From a virus, in the IMG/VR virus record IMGVR_UViG_3300050821_008688, positions 35,669 through 99,668 of that record: a stretch of DNA of 64,000 nt; one strand, 5' to 3'. Under the pieces are notes generated by a model. The model saw nothing but the letters and a program-made list of their open reading frames with translations, did no database searches and was not told where the DNA came from. This document shows positions 54,719 through 63,716 of this stretch, piece after piece (the stretch's first letter is position 1; the number at the start of each line of letters is the position of its first letter). The translations under genes and the position numbers were made by a program.

Positions 54719-55727
54719 ATATGACACCGAGCGTAAAGACTACGCTACAAGCACGGCATTAACACTAATACACCCTGACAAAATTCGGGTTCTTACTACT
54801 CCATCCAGCGTGATTGCTTTTTATCAGAAAAGAATGTCTAAAGCTGATTGGCGTCCCGCTCCGGGTAGAAAACTAGGATTTCTTGTAGTTCAGGATGACT
54901 ACCTGCTAGGTCTTTTATTTTTAGCCACGCCTGTTATTCGCATGACGGTGCGGGACGATTACTTGTTCCCTCCAAGTGTTCGGTTCAAGTGGATGATGGA
55001 GCATAACGCATCTATTTTTAATATAGGACTCGCAACTCGGGACTTCATGGACCTATCTGTTTGTGTATCCGCGCAGCCTATTGGGTGGCACTGGAACCTT
55101 GGAAAATTGATGGCTCTTATAGCGCCCACGCTTGGGGATTTTGTGAACGCTCGATACAGCCAAGATACTTTTCGCGGAGTCATCACCACCTCTGTGTGGG
55201 GACGAAGCGTTCAATACAACCGTGTCTATAGATTTTTAGGCTTGTCCAAAGGAAACGGGCGCGAACAATATGATGACGCTGCCGTTGCCCGCATGGTTCA
55301 GGAACTACGACAGCGCTGTCCTCACTGCAATGAACGCCGACTCGAAGCCGACGAGTACTATGCAATTCACCCATTAAGTAAAACACGGCGCGCGTATCTT
55401 CATGCCCGTGAACTTCGAGATAAATTATCTGTAGGGGCACTCAACAAAGAATACGCCGACTTGTGTCTTGTGCCGGGACAACGATTTGGAGAAGGAACTA
55501 ATTCAGTCATGAGAAAAATAGCAGCATACCGCCAAATGACAGGGGACAAGTCCATCACCCTTAAACATGGAAAAGCCCGAGGCGTGTACTACCACCCCGC
55601 CGTGCCTTCCACTCAACGTGCCGAAGTTATTCAACAGTGGTTTACCCGCTGGGGTTTGCCGAGGTATGAACGGACCAAAAATGAAATACCCCCGTATCAA
55701 AACGGGCTGGAAGGGAGACCAGCATGA
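54708..55727 (+). CDS. DruA/DUF4338-like (Mom-like GNAT-fold) protein (339 aa)
   Basis: TTG start with CAGGGG 8 nt upstream; the only alternatives are far inside. LLGLLFLATPVIRMTVRDDY, FNIGLATRDFMDLSVCV, GKLMALIAPTLGDFVNARY and GVITTSVWGRSVQYNRVYRFLGLSKGNG follow the layout of the DruA/DUF4338 superfamily and, more loosely, of Mu Mom (a GNAT-like DNA adenine modifier). CPHCNERRLEAD supplies a zinc knuckle. It may acylate DNA or process a modified substrate. Similarity was judged by eye. Confidence 0.55.
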   Translation: MKREYDTERKDYATSTALTLIHPDKIRVLTTPSSVIAFYQKRMSKADWRPAPGRKLGFLVVQDDYLLGLLFLATPVIRMTVRDDYLFPPSVRFKWMMEHNASIFNIGLATRDFMDLSVCVSAQPIGWHWNLGKLMALIAPTLGDFVNARYSQDTFRGVITTSVWGRSVQYNRVYRFLGLSKGNGREQYDDAAVARMVQELRQRCPHCNERRLEADEYYAIHPLSKTRRAYLHARELRDKLSVGALNKEYADLCLVPGQRFGEGTNSVMRKIAAYRQMTGDKSITLKHGKARGVYYHPAVPSTQRAEVIQQWFTRWGLPRYERTKNEIPPYQNGLEGRPA

Positions 55728-56854
55728 AACCGCATCTGTACATCAACTCGAAGGGATATCCGGTGAACCGCCATAGCTACTCGGGGAGCGATTCCTTCAA
55801 TTTCTGCGCGCGCAAGTATTATTTGGAGCGTATTCAAGGTTGGGCTGAAAAAACCGAGCGGTCGTCTAAATTTTTCGGCACCGCGATTGATACCTGTGTT
55901 CAATTCTACCATCAGCATCGCATGGACCTGACCGCTACTCTTGCGGAATTCCAACGGCTGTGGGCAGAGCACAAAGACCAGCCGTACCTATATAACAAAA
56001 CCGACAAAGATTGGGCGACCCTGAACGTGATGGGTCAGCAAATGATTCGTCTCTACGCTATCCGCTACCCGACACTCCCGTGGATTGTGAATAATCCCGA
56101 AGACTTTCAGGTTAAAAATAGCTTCGAGGTTTTTCCGGGCACAAAGCTGGCGGGTCTTGAATTCACTTCATACATTGACTGCATTGCGCAACTGAAAAAC
56201 ACGTTTGAACCCCTTATCATTGATTCAAAGACTAGCGGCAAAGACGTACCTGAGTTTACTGTGCTAGACCCACAACTCCGCAGTTACGCGTGGGTGCGTC
56301 GGCGTCCCGAAGATGCGGTGACCGCCGTAGCGTTCCTATGGCTTCGTAAATGCGGGCTTGAAGTTTCTAAGGGTGATAACGCAACGCTGCTAGAGGATGC
56401 TGGTGGTTTGCATGCGGGTGATGACGTGATTGTGCTGGCGTCAGACGCCTTTGGACTCTGGGTTACGCAGAATCCACAGGTTGTTGATGACATGGACGCG
56501 AAATTTAAAGGCAGCGCGAAAGCTACGGTTGCGGCGCGTACCGAATACATTCAGGCTAATGGCATCGGCGTCGCAGAACGTGCAGTCACGAAGCAAAAAG
56601 TCCAGTTCAAGATAGCATACATCACGAAAGAGAGCGCCGAAGATATCGGACGCTCAATTAAACAGGACATCATCAACATCGTCAAAGCAACCGAGAATGA
56701 TTTCTTCCCGATGCAGAGCGGTGTGCGTTTTCCGAATGAGAAGTGCCCAATCTGTCCGATGCGCGGAATTTGCGCCAACCGGCCTGATTTGCGGGATACG
56801 CTCCTAGTCCGAAAGCAGTTAGATGAATTTGATTTCGGAAAGGAAAGCGAGTAG
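55724..56854 (+). CDS. RecB/Cas4-like PD-(D/E)xK nuclease (376 aa)
   Basis: Catalytic centre LIIDSKTSG near residue 168 (Asp and Lys). A Cys in FNFCARKYYL near residue 27 and three Cys in KCPICPMRGICANRP near 345 match the four-Cys Fe-S cluster of Cas4/AddB-like exonucleases. Overlaps the DruA-like gene in ATGA. It would process DNA ends during replication or recombination. Confidence 0.85.
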   Translation: MKPHLYINSKGYPVNRHSYSGSDSFNFCARKYYLERIQGWAEKTERSSKFFGTAIDTCVQFYHQHRMDLTATLAEFQRLWAEHKDQPYLYNKTDKDWATLNVMGQQMIRLYAIRYPTLPWIVNNPEDFQVKNSFEVFPGTKLAGLEFTSYIDCIAQLKNTFEPLIIDSKTSGKDVPEFTVLDPQLRSYAWVRRRPEDAVTAVAFLWLRKCGLEVSKGDNATLLEDAGGLHAGDDVIVLASDAFGLWVTQNPQVVDDMDAKFKGSAKATVAARTEYIQANGIGVAERAVTKQKVQFKIAYITKESAEDIGRSIKQDIINIVKATENDFFPMQSGVRFPNEKCPICPMRGICANRPDLRDTLLVRKQLDEFDFGKESE

Positions 56855-56863
56855 AATCTCATC

Positions 56864-58848
56864 ATGAATAATTACGACGCGGTTCCTGAAATCCTGAAGG
56901 ATTTGCCACAGTGGATTGTCTGGAAGTTGGAGCGGCGCAACGGCAAAGCTACAAAACTTCCGTACGACGCTAAAAAAGCAGGAGTATATGCCAAATCAAA
57001 CGACGAGACTACGTGGGCAACTTTTGACGTGGCTCTTGACACGGCCTCCAACATCACAAACGACTATGATGGTGTTGGATTCATGCTTCACGGAACCGAT
57101 TTGGTTGGAATTGACTTCGACGGCGTCCTACATGATGGTTCTCCCGAACCGTTCGTACTCGAAATCCTCCGTCATCTTGGCGACCCGTATAGCGAAATCA
57201 CTCCATCCGGCAACGGGCTGCGGGCGTTCGTTCAGTGTAAAACTTTGCCGACCGGACAACGCAAATTTAGTGGCAACAAATATGGTGCCGAAATCTATAG
57301 CGGGTCTGAGGGCGGGCGATATCTCACAGTAACCGGCAATCAATTTTCCGGTACTGGTGTTCCAAAAATTGAAAATATTGACATCGCCTACTTCATGGTG
57401 ACGCAGATTCGCAACGCGAAGCTGAAAGCCCTGTGGATGGGTGACACTTCGGAATACAATAATGACCAATCCGCAGCGGACCTAGCTCTCCTCAACATTC
57501 TCAAACATCTTTTCAATGGCGACCCACAGAAGATGGAGCGATATTTCAGTGCGTCCGTGTTGGGCCAGCGCGAGAAGTGGACGCAGCGCGAAGATTATCG
57601 CAAGCGCACAATCGCTCGCGCGCTCGACGGCGAGACCCAGCCTGAACCTGAACCCGCCGCCACGAAGAAAAAAGCGAATGCACTTCCTGCCGCTGAAATG
57701 ATTGCGATAACGGGCGATAAAATTGTGCCGAAGAGAGTAAAGTGGCTGTGGCGAGACCGCGTTCCGTTTGGCAAAATCACGCTGTATGCGGGCAATCCTG
57801 ACAACGGAAAATCATTGGCGGGAATGGACCTTGCCGCGCGCGTTACGACTGGTCGAAGTTTTCCGCTGGGCGATGAAAATAAGTATGAGCCCTTCGATGT
57901 TTTGATGCTACTAGGCGAAGATGATTTGGATGATACTGCGGTGCCGCGTCTTATGGCTGCGGGCGCGGACATGAAGCGTATTCATTTTCCCGAAGGCGTC
58001 GTGCGACCCAACGACTCGGACTCTGAAGTCAGATTGGACTTGGATTTGCCTGCTCTTGACGCCTACCTCGACAAAAATCCCGCCATCAAGCTAATCGTTA
58101 TTGACCCTATCACCAACTATCTGGGCGAAGTCCACATGGTGGCGGAGCAGGAGGCTCGCTCGATTCTTATTCCCTTGAAACGGCTCGCCGCGAAGCGGAT
58201 GATTGCCGTGGTGATGGTGATGCACTTGAATAAAAAATCGGAACAGGACGCAATCTCCCGCGTCGGTGGCGCGATGGCGTTCATCGGTGTAGCGCGATGC
58301 TCTTGGATGTTCATTCGAGACTCTAGTACTGGCGAGGGGGAAATCAAAGACAGCTTTTCTATGGCGCGCATCAAAAACAACCTGACCAAAGCGTCGGGTA
58401 GTGGCATCGCCTATCACATTGACGTTCATAAAATAGAAATCCCCGGCGAATTGGAACCTGTGTGGGCTCCGTACGCGGTGTGGGATGAGTCTATCAACAA
58501 AACCGCTGACGACGTGCTAGACGAACGGCGCGAAAAGTCTGGGGGTGGAAGGCCAAAAGGCACGGATGACGTGCTACAGGAAGCCGTACGCTGGCTGGAA
58601 GGGGTTCTGGGCACGGGTGCCAAGGCTGAGAAGTGGATTGCCGACCACGCAAAACACGAAGCGGATATTTCCCCCGCGACTTTGCGGCGCGCGAAGACGC
58701 AACTGAAGGTGAAATCGCGGCAGGCAGCAGGCGGTTGGATATGGGAGATGCCAAAAGTGATGGCGGTTGAACCGAAAAGTGATGATGAGTGGGCTCCGCA
58801 AGATGAGGATGATATCAATCCCGAGACCACGGAGTTTGAACTTCGATG

Positions 58849-58849
<1 letters not shown>
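56864..58849 (+). CDS. Primase-helicase (PrimPol-RepA type), 661 aa
   Basis: N-terminal archaeo-eukaryotic primase-like domain (PQWIVWKLERRNGKATKLPYD, GIDFDGVL near 83 as the metal Asp, SGNGLRAFV). C-terminal RecA-fold ATPase with Walker A AGNPDNGKS near 310 and Walker B LIVIDPITNY near 409, then MHLNKKSEQDA. A winged-helix tail follows. The combination suits a phage replicative helicase-primase. Directly upstream of the putative origin. Confidence 0.85.
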
Positions 58850-59040
<191 letters not shown>

Positions 59041-59074
59041 ACCTACTTTCTTGTTGAGCATCTGGGAGGGTCCA

Positions 59075-59560
59075 ATGTACTCGTTGATTAAGGCACTGCC
59101 GAAAATTGCGGCGCGGGAGATGCAGAACACCCACGTCTTCCCGAAAAACCTGAAGGCGAAGTACGAACTGATTGCAGAAGCTTACGGAGCCGCCGCCGTC
59201 GAGGATGACTTTACGGACTGGTGCCGCGAGGTTCGCGACCGGAATCCCCGGTACCCTATCACCGAGTACATCAAGGTGGTGGACGCGCGCCTCGGTCGGG
59301 CGTTTGAGGAAGCGAAGGCTGACCTGAAAGACCCACGCATTCCCGAAATCGCGGCGCTGACTTATGACCTGACCGGCTATGTCCCGACGTTTCGTTCCGT
59401 GGGAAACATCTTGCTCTCGTTTACGCAGGAAGAAATTGAGGGCGCGCTGCGCGAATATGTTTCTACTTTGGACGACAAAGATGTTAAGATGGGAATGAAG
59501 ACGTTTTTCATGGAGGGCGGTGCGACGACTGTGATTCTAGCGCGCCAAAAACGAAAATGA
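59075..59560 (+). CDS. Unknown 161-aa protein
   Basis: GGGAGGG precedes ATG 59075. It starts MYSLIKALPKIAAREMQN. Helical with charged segments (KYELIAEAYGAAAVEDDFTD, FEEAKADLKDPRIPEIAAL) and ends VILARQKRK. First gene after the origin candidate; possible helicase loader or replication factor. Its last 30 nt are duplicated at 59899. Confidence 0.6.
   Translation: MYSLIKALPKIAAREMQNTHVFPKNLKAKYELIAEAYGAAAVEDDFTDWCREVRDRNPRYPITEYIKVVDARLGRAFEEAKADLKDPRIPEIAALTYDLTGYVPTFRSVGNILLSFTQEEIEGALREYVSTLDDKDVKMGMKTFFMEGGATTVILARQKRK
59531..59560 (+). repeat. 30-bp direct repeat, copy 1
   Basis: This 30-nt block at the end of gene 59075 matches 59899-59928 at 28 of 30 positions. It encodes VILARQK in both genes and contains the next gene's ATGA start. 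Confidence 0.8.
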
Positions 59561-59922
59561 TTACCGTCGTGAGAATTAGTCAAACACATTTGTGCGACCA
59601 CACGCGGTATATTGGCAGACCGTGGGCTGGACTGCCGGGGTCTATGTATTGCAATCCATTTCATCTTCAGAAGTATGCAAATCGGGAAGACTGCTTGCTT
59701 GATTTCGCGGAATATTGGTACTCGCCCGAGAAAAAGTGGTTGCGCGATGCAGCGGTGCATGATTTTGCAGAGAATGAAATTCTTGGCTGCTGGTGTCACC
59801 CGTTATTGTGTCACGGGGATATTGAGGCGGGTTATGTGAACTGGAAGCGTCACCCAGTACCGCCGCAGGAGATATTTGATTTTGGAGGGCCACCGAATGT
59901 GATTCTGGCGCGCCAAAAATGA
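59557..59922 (+). CDS. DUF4326 protein (121 aa)
   Basis: Start ATG in the repeat. YIGRPWAGLPGSMYCNPFHL, LLDFAEYWY and GCWCHPLLCHGDIEAGYV match the DUF4326 pattern (GRPxxW...GNPF, CxCxPxxCHxD) with Cys/His ligands. Family function unknown. Its C-terminus repeats that of the previous gene. Confidence 0.85.
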   Translation: MITVVRISQTHLCDHTRYIGRPWAGLPGSMYCNPFHLQKYANREDCLLDFAEYWYSPEKKWLRDAAVHDFAENEILGCWCHPLLCHGDIEAGYVNWKRHPVPPQEIFDFGGPPNVILARQK

Positions 59923-59928
59923 AAATGA
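59899..59928 (+). repeat. 30-bp direct repeat, copy 2
   Basis: Copy of 59531-59560. A C-to-T change turns CGA into the TGA stop of the DUF4326 gene, so that gene ends earlier in the repeat. Confidence 0.8.
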
Positions 59929-60083
59929 TGCAATGCAATTCATGCGGAGCGTTTGAAGGGTTAGAGTCGTGTCAGTACTGCGGGCTACTAATTTGTACTC
60001 GATGCAGGCATCCACATTCTGAAGCCTGCAAAGTTCATCAAGCGCGCAGAGGGCACGGACAAACAGTGAAGGAAATAAAGTGA
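59919..60083 (+). CDS. 54-aa zinc-finger protein
   Basis: MKMMQCNSCGAFEGLESCQY then CGLLICTRCRHPHSEACKVH: CxxC, CxxC, CxxC with His pair, similar to B-box/zinc-ribbon knuckles. ATG 59925 is an equally good start by analogy with copy 1. GTGA overlap with the next gene. Confidence 0.65.
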   Translation: MKMMQCNSCGAFEGLESCQYCGLLICTRCRHPHSEACKVHQARRGHGQTVKEIK

Positions 60084-60718
60084 GTGATTTCAAAACAGCG
60101 GACGAAGGCGGGCGGCTTCTGTGGGAGGCACAGGAGAGCGCGAAGGTGATGGCGGCGTACGAAGCCAACATCGAAAGTGGCTACGCACTTCTTGGCTGGA
60201 AGATGCTGGAAATTTCTGAGATGCAATACTGGCGCGTCGGCTACGCTACGTGGCGGGAGTATGTCAAAGTGGTAGCAGAGCACGCGCATAGAACACCGGG
60301 GCAAATTATGCAGTACTTTCTCACTGTTCGCGATTTGAGCGACACGTTCAGTATAAAACAAATGGAGGAGATGGGAATCACGAAAGCGGTAAAGTTGCGC
60401 GGCGCGAAAGATTACCTCCTGATATTTCCTGACGAGATTGTGGAAGCTGCGCTGGACCCGAAGGTGACGGTCAAGGAATTGAAGCGTATCATTGATAAAG
60501 AAATCAAGGCTCCTGAAGAGGAAGGCGATTGGTATGACGCGGAGATGGAATTCATGGTGACGCCAGAGCAGCGGGAACTGTTTGATAGCACAATAGAGAT
60601 TGCGATGCGTACGGACCCGCAGACAAAAACCACGATTTCAAAATCAGCGCAGATGTGCGACGTGTTTGAAAAGTTATGTATGGAATTCAGAGGTGCGCAT
60701 TCGGGAGACGGAAATTGA
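60080..60718 (+). CDS. Unknown 212-aa helical protein
   Basis: GTG start. LLWEAQESAKVMAAYEANIES, LLGWKMLEISEMQYWRVGYAT and LRGAKDYLLIFPDEIVEAAL: a helix-rich, HTH-like design. Possibly DNA binding. Overlaps the next gene by 4 nt. Confidence 0.6.
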   Translation: MSDFKTADEGGRLLWEAQESAKVMAAYEANIESGYALLGWKMLEISEMQYWRVGYATWREYVKVVAEHAHRTPGQIMQYFLTVRDLSDTFSIKQMEEMGITKAVKLRGAKDYLLIFPDEIVEAALDPKVTVKELKRIIDKEIKAPEEEGDWYDAEMEFMVTPEQRELFDSTIEIAMRTDPQTKTTISKSAQMCDVFEKLCMEFRGAHSGDGN

Positions 60719-61152
60719 CACATACAGAGTATATGCGGACGTGGCGAAAAACCCACCGCAAGCAGTGTCGAAAATACGATAAGAACTGGCGACACGCACA
60801 TCGCGGAACGGCGTTGGAGAGGAAAAGGTTAGAAAGGAAACTATATCCGATAAGTTACATGCTTCGTCGCGTGAAATATCGTGCCGCAAAAAGGCATTTG
60901 AATTTTAATCTCACCTTGGCGCACTTGGAGAGTTTGAAAGTGGATGTTTGCCCTGTTTTGGGTATAAAACTTCAATACGGGGGTGGTTCTTTATCTGACA
61001 ACTCCGCTTCGGTGGACCGCCGAGACAATACCAAAGGCTACATAGTAGGGAATGTTTTCATTATATCCCACCGCGCCAACGTCATCAAAAATTTCGGCAC
61101 CGTGGATGAACACCGCCGAGTCATTAAATATATGCAGGGAGACGGACAATGA
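60715..61152 (+). CDS. HNH-type endonuclease-like protein (145 aa)
   Basis: TTG start with GGAG upstream. Basic N-terminus, then CPVLGIKLQYGGGS, SASVDRRDNTKGYIVGNVFIISHRANVIKN: the core of a phage endonuclease family (C-x-Y/L-xxI, DRxDxxKGY-xxGN). The His-Asn pair is present; the upstream zinc cysteines are reduced to one. It may be a homing nuclease. Confidence 0.7.
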   Translation: MTHTEYMRTWRKTHRKQCRKYDKNWRHAHRGTALERKRLERKLYPISYMLRRVKYRAAKRHLNFNLTLAHLESLKVDVCPVLGIKLQYGGGSLSDNSASVDRRDNTKGYIVGNVFIISHRANVIKNFGTVDEHRRVIKYMQGDGQ

Positions 61153-61490
61153 AAGAGCGAATAGTTTGGGTTCAGATTGACAGCATGACGCAGAAGCCTG
61201 TTCGGATATTTAAAAACAGCAAGGCTGCGTTTGCATCTGAAGGGTTGATAACTTCCATGCGATATTCCGCAGCGGTGGAAAGTATCCGTCACGATTTGTT
61301 TATTCGCTCAGGCGGATGGTGTGAGTTGTGTGGCGACAGGGTCAGTGAATGCAGCGGCCACATGCATGAGCAAAAATTTCGCGGGAAGGGTGGTGAAATC
61401 AGTTTAGAGAACAGTGTTTTTATTTGCGCGAAGACTCATAAAGACGCGCACAAAGATAGGAACCCACAGTTTACGAGGAGAACACGATGA
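61149..61490 (+). CDS. HNH endonuclease (113 aa)
   Basis: WCELCGDRVSECSGHMHEQ, SLENSVFICAKTHKDAHK: CxxC, His catalytic, Asn and C-terminal HxxC/H ligands of an HNH nuclease. Preceded by a variable N-terminus. Paired with the gene upstream. Confidence 0.85.
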   Translation: MKERIVWVQIDSMTQKPVRIFKNSKAAFASEGLITSMRYSAAVESIRHDLFIRSGGWCELCGDRVSECSGHMHEQKFRGKGGEISLENSVFICAKTHKDAHKDRNPQFTRRTR

Positions 61491-61711
61491 CCGCCTATAT
61501 AAAAACGGACGGCGTAGTCGAACAAGACCAAGCGCGATGCATCGGAAAGCGAGGGGTCGGGCGCTGCACAAATATTTCGCCGAATTATCCGCACTTGCCA
61601 CCGTACCCCGAGCATCCAACGTGGCCGTATCTCTGTTCTGATTGTGCGAACGAGCCCGCGCGGAAAGGCAGCTATAACACCCGTGGAATTGTGGAAGAAA
61701 AAAAGGCTTGA
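61487..61711 (+). CDS. Unknown 74-aa protein with Cys pairs
   Basis: ATGA overlap. CIGKRGVGRCTNIS and LCSDCANEPARKG give four Cys in a zinc-ribbon arrangement. Ends RGIVEEKKA. Function unknown. Confidence 0.65.
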   Translation: MTAYIKTDGVVEQDQARCIGKRGVGRCTNISPNYPHLPPYPEHPTWPYLCSDCANEPARKGSYNTRGIVEEKKA

Positions 61712-61713
61712 CA

Positions 61714-61773
61714 ATGAAACGCGTTTCTGACAATCTGGATACTGACCTGTACAAGCGCAGGGGCGGGAAGTGA
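61714..61773 (+). CDS. Possible 19-aa peptide
   Basis: ATG 61714 lies directly after the previous stop with no clear ribosome site (MKRVSDNLDTDLYKRRGGK). The overlapped TTGACA is not followed by a good -10. Doubtful. Confidence 0.25.
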   Translation: MKRVSDNLDTDLYKRRGGK

Positions 61774-61795
61774 GGTGGGCAGACTTGCTTCCCGC
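61763..61795. terminator. 8-bp inverted repeat (weak terminator candidate)
   Basis: GCGGGAAG/CTTCCCGC with a 17-nt loop, followed by TAAAATTT rather than a T-run. Could attenuate between the units at 61711 and 61817. Confidence 0.4.
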
Positions 61796-61816
61796 TAAAA
61801 TTTCGGAGGAATTAAA

Positions 61817-62251
61817 ATGAGCGAATCAAAGAATAGTAGCGCCGCAGCCAAAGCTGTGGCGAAGTCGCAGAAGAAAGACGTAGTAGAACTTACCCCCATT
61901 GAAACAATCGCCAACGTTCGCAAGAATTTGGAAATCAAGTGGGCGATACCACCGCTTGCGGTCGCAGTTCTTCTGAAGGCGTACGACAACTCTCAAGTGG
62001 CTCTTGTTCAGACGAGCAACATGCTCCAGAGCGTAACTGAAACCCTTCAGGATGCGCAGAGAACCATTGAAGAGTTGCAGGTTGTGAACGTGGACCTGAA
62101 GGCGAAGAACGAAGAGTTTCGCATGGTGTACGAACAGGAAAATCGCAGTGTGGTGTTCAAGGTTGAGCGGTTTGTGGACGGGGACAGCCCGTCCGATTTG
62201 GTTCAGATTGAGGGACAGACTTTGCCTCTCGTTCAATCGAGTGGTGAGTAA
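61817..62251 (+). CDS. 144-aa coiled-coil protein
   Basis: GGAGG precedes ATG 61817. A long coiled coil (SVTETLQDAQRTIEELQVVNV, LKAKNEEFRMVYEQ) after a short N-terminal helix (ANVRKNLEIKWAIPPLAVAVL). Ends in TAATG. Function unknown. Confidence 0.6.
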   Translation: MSESKNSSAAAKAVAKSQKKDVVELTPIETIANVRKNLEIKWAIPPLAVAVLLKAYDNSQVALVQTSNMLQSVTETLQDAQRTIEELQVVNVDLKAKNEEFRMVYEQENRSVVFKVERFVDGDSPSDLVQIEGQTLPLVQSSGE

Positions 62252-62382
62252 TGCCGCATCCAGCATCCCGAGCGGCCAAGCGTAAGAACCACGCGCCACC
62301 GAATGCGGCGCATGTGAAGATGGCGGCGCGCAAAGCCGCGAGTAAACTCGGTGTCCCGAAATTCGTGGTGACCTATGCCTAA
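62251..62382 (+). CDS. 43-aa very basic peptide
   Basis: MPHPASRAAKRKNHAPPNAA then HVKMAARKAASKLG; net charge is high. TAATG at its start; overlaps the next gene by 8 nt. Possibly nucleic-acid binding. Confidence 0.5.
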   Translation: MPHPASRAAKRKNHAPPNAAHVKMAARKAASKLGVPKFVVTYA

Positions 62383-62608
62383 CAAGGCTCCTGAAAAAAA
62401 ATTCAAAGAAGAACCCAAGAAAGAAGTACTCGTAATCGAGGTTGCGGCGAAGCCAAAACTTGCGAAGGCGAAGGATGCTGGGCTTGTGCTTCGGTTCTGC
62501 AATTGCCGGTCGGCGTTTCAAGACAAAAAATATGGCGACGGCAAGCGCGTGTTTACCTGTGGCCCGAAAAACGGTCTGCATTGCACTGTCTGTGGAGCCC
62601 GAGGATGA
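62375..62608 (+). CDS. 77-aa zinc-ribbon protein
   Basis: A Lys/Glu-rich N-terminus, then RFCNCRSAFQDKKYG and FTCGPKNGLHCTVCGARG. Cys placement (CxC, C..C, CxxC) suits a zinc ribbon. ATGA to the cupin-like gene. Confidence 0.6.
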   Translation: MPNKAPEKKFKEEPKKEVLVIEVAAKPKLAKAKDAGLVLRFCNCRSAFQDKKYGDGKRVFTCGPKNGLHCTVCGARG

Positions 62609-63084
62609 GCCGCTTTGAACAATTTCTTCGGCGACACGTTCGGTACGAAGAAATCGGTTGGAAAGAAATCGGCGAGCATTTTACCCGATTTGTTCTTGCC
62701 AAAACTCCGTGGTTCAATATTTACTTGCATCGTCTGGACGCGCGCACTTGGCACCCTGAGTGCCATGACCACCCGTGGGGATTTGTTGCGATTCTATTGA
62801 AGAACGGATATCTGGAACGGGCTGAAGAGTATGAATGGGATGAAATGGGGGTAGGTGGTGGCCCGCGCTGTGTGATACGTGAACATAGGAGACGCCCCGG
62901 CAGTATTCTTTTTCGCCCCGCAACCTTTTTGCACAACGTTATTACTCCGTACGGCGTGTCTTGGTCAATAATTTTCACGACGCGGAAGACGCGAGATTGG
63001 GGATTCCAACCATGCGACCGAAGCAAATCGCCGTTGCCGTGGGATTTGTACCGAGCGACACATCGTGCAAAGAGGATGCTATGA
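62605..63084 (+). CDS. Cupin-fold protein (159 aa)
   Basis: FNIYLHRLDARTWHPECHDHPW holds the HxHPW cupin box, followed by FVAILLKNGYLERAEEY and PGSILFRPATFLHNVITPYGVSW (second His box). Such small cupins bind metals; phage members may be enzymes of cofactor or tRNA metabolism. Function open. Confidence 0.65.
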   Translation: MSRFEQFLRRHVRYEEIGWKEIGEHFTRFVLAKTPWFNIYLHRLDARTWHPECHDHPWGFVAILLKNGYLERAEEYEWDEMGVGGGPRCVIREHRRRPGSILFRPATFLHNVITPYGVSWSIIFTTRKTRDWGFQPCDRSKSPLPWDLYRATHRAKRML

Positions 63085-63329
63085 ACACAGCCCGTCTGAA
63101 TTTTGTTGAACTTATAGTTCCTCCTGAACGTAAGACAAGAGTTTGGGAAATCCGAAACCAAGCAGACGACACGCTCGGGCGCGTGACGTTCCGTCCACAG
63201 TGGCGTGCGTATGTTTTCGAGGTGCCGACTGGCGGGACTATCGGGCTCGAATGGTTCGACGCTTCTTGCTTGCAAGAAATTGTGGATTTTGTGAAGTTGG
63301 AAACGTATAAGTGGCGGGGTGGTCGATGA
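63081..63329 (+). CDS. Unknown 82-aa protein
   Basis: ATGA overlap with the cupin gene. RLNFVELIVPPERKTRVWEI, VTFRPQWRAYVFEVPTGGTI: strands, then helix LQEIVDFVKLETYKW. Matches the beta-helix layout of other small proteins here. Function unknown. Confidence 0.6.
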   Translation: MNTARLNFVELIVPPERKTRVWEIRNQADDTLGRVTFRPQWRAYVFEVPTGGTIGLEWFDASCLQEIVDFVKLETYKWRGGR

Positions 63330-63598
63330 ACGGCTCTACGGTCAAGATTGTGCAGCACGACACATCGGTCGAGACTCGCGTGATGGCGTTCGACCACAAT
63401 CCGTATTCGGTTAACCCGAACGGTGCGCCGGATGAAATCGCGGATGCGGTTCGGGCAGGGTTTGGTCTCAATATTCCAGAGTTTGACGCACGTCAGACAG
63501 AGTGGTCCGAGGAGAAAATTGATGTACAACATTCACACCGAAATACCTTCAGGCGCAATATCTCGCGGATACGAAGTGTCCGAGAAGGAAAAAGCTGA
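63326..63598 (+). CDS. Unknown 90-aa protein
   Basis: ATGA overlap. MNGSTVKIVQHDTSVETRVM, then helix GAPDEIADAVRAGFGL and an Arg-rich end. Overlaps the next gene by 77 nt. Function unknown. Confidence 0.55.
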   Translation: MNGSTVKIVQHDTSVETRVMAFDHNPYSVNPNGAPDEIADAVRAGFGLNIPEFDARQTEWSEEKIDVQHSHRNTFRRNISRIRSVREGKS

Positions 63599-63716
63599 CC
63601 TGTTTTTTGGAAGTATGGTTCGGCAAATTACCAGCATGACCGGTATGGTTGCCGATGTGGTGATGGTCGAAGACGGGCAGGAAATTCAGCGCCGGAGGAT
63701 TGGCGATGCTTCGTGA
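63522..63716 (+). CDS. Unknown 64-aa protein
   Basis: GAGGAG precedes ATG 63522. MYNIHTEIPSGAISRGYEVS, then VADVVMVEDGQEIQRR. Starts within the previous gene. Function unknown. Confidence 0.55.
   Translation: MYNIHTEIPSGAISRGYEVSEKEKADLFFGSMVRQITSMTGMVADVVMVEDGQEIQRRRIGDAS

Noticed and set aside
61708-61737. TTGACA at 61708 as a promoter
   Set aside because: The best -10 (GATACT) lies 24 nt away, too far for sigma-70 spacing.
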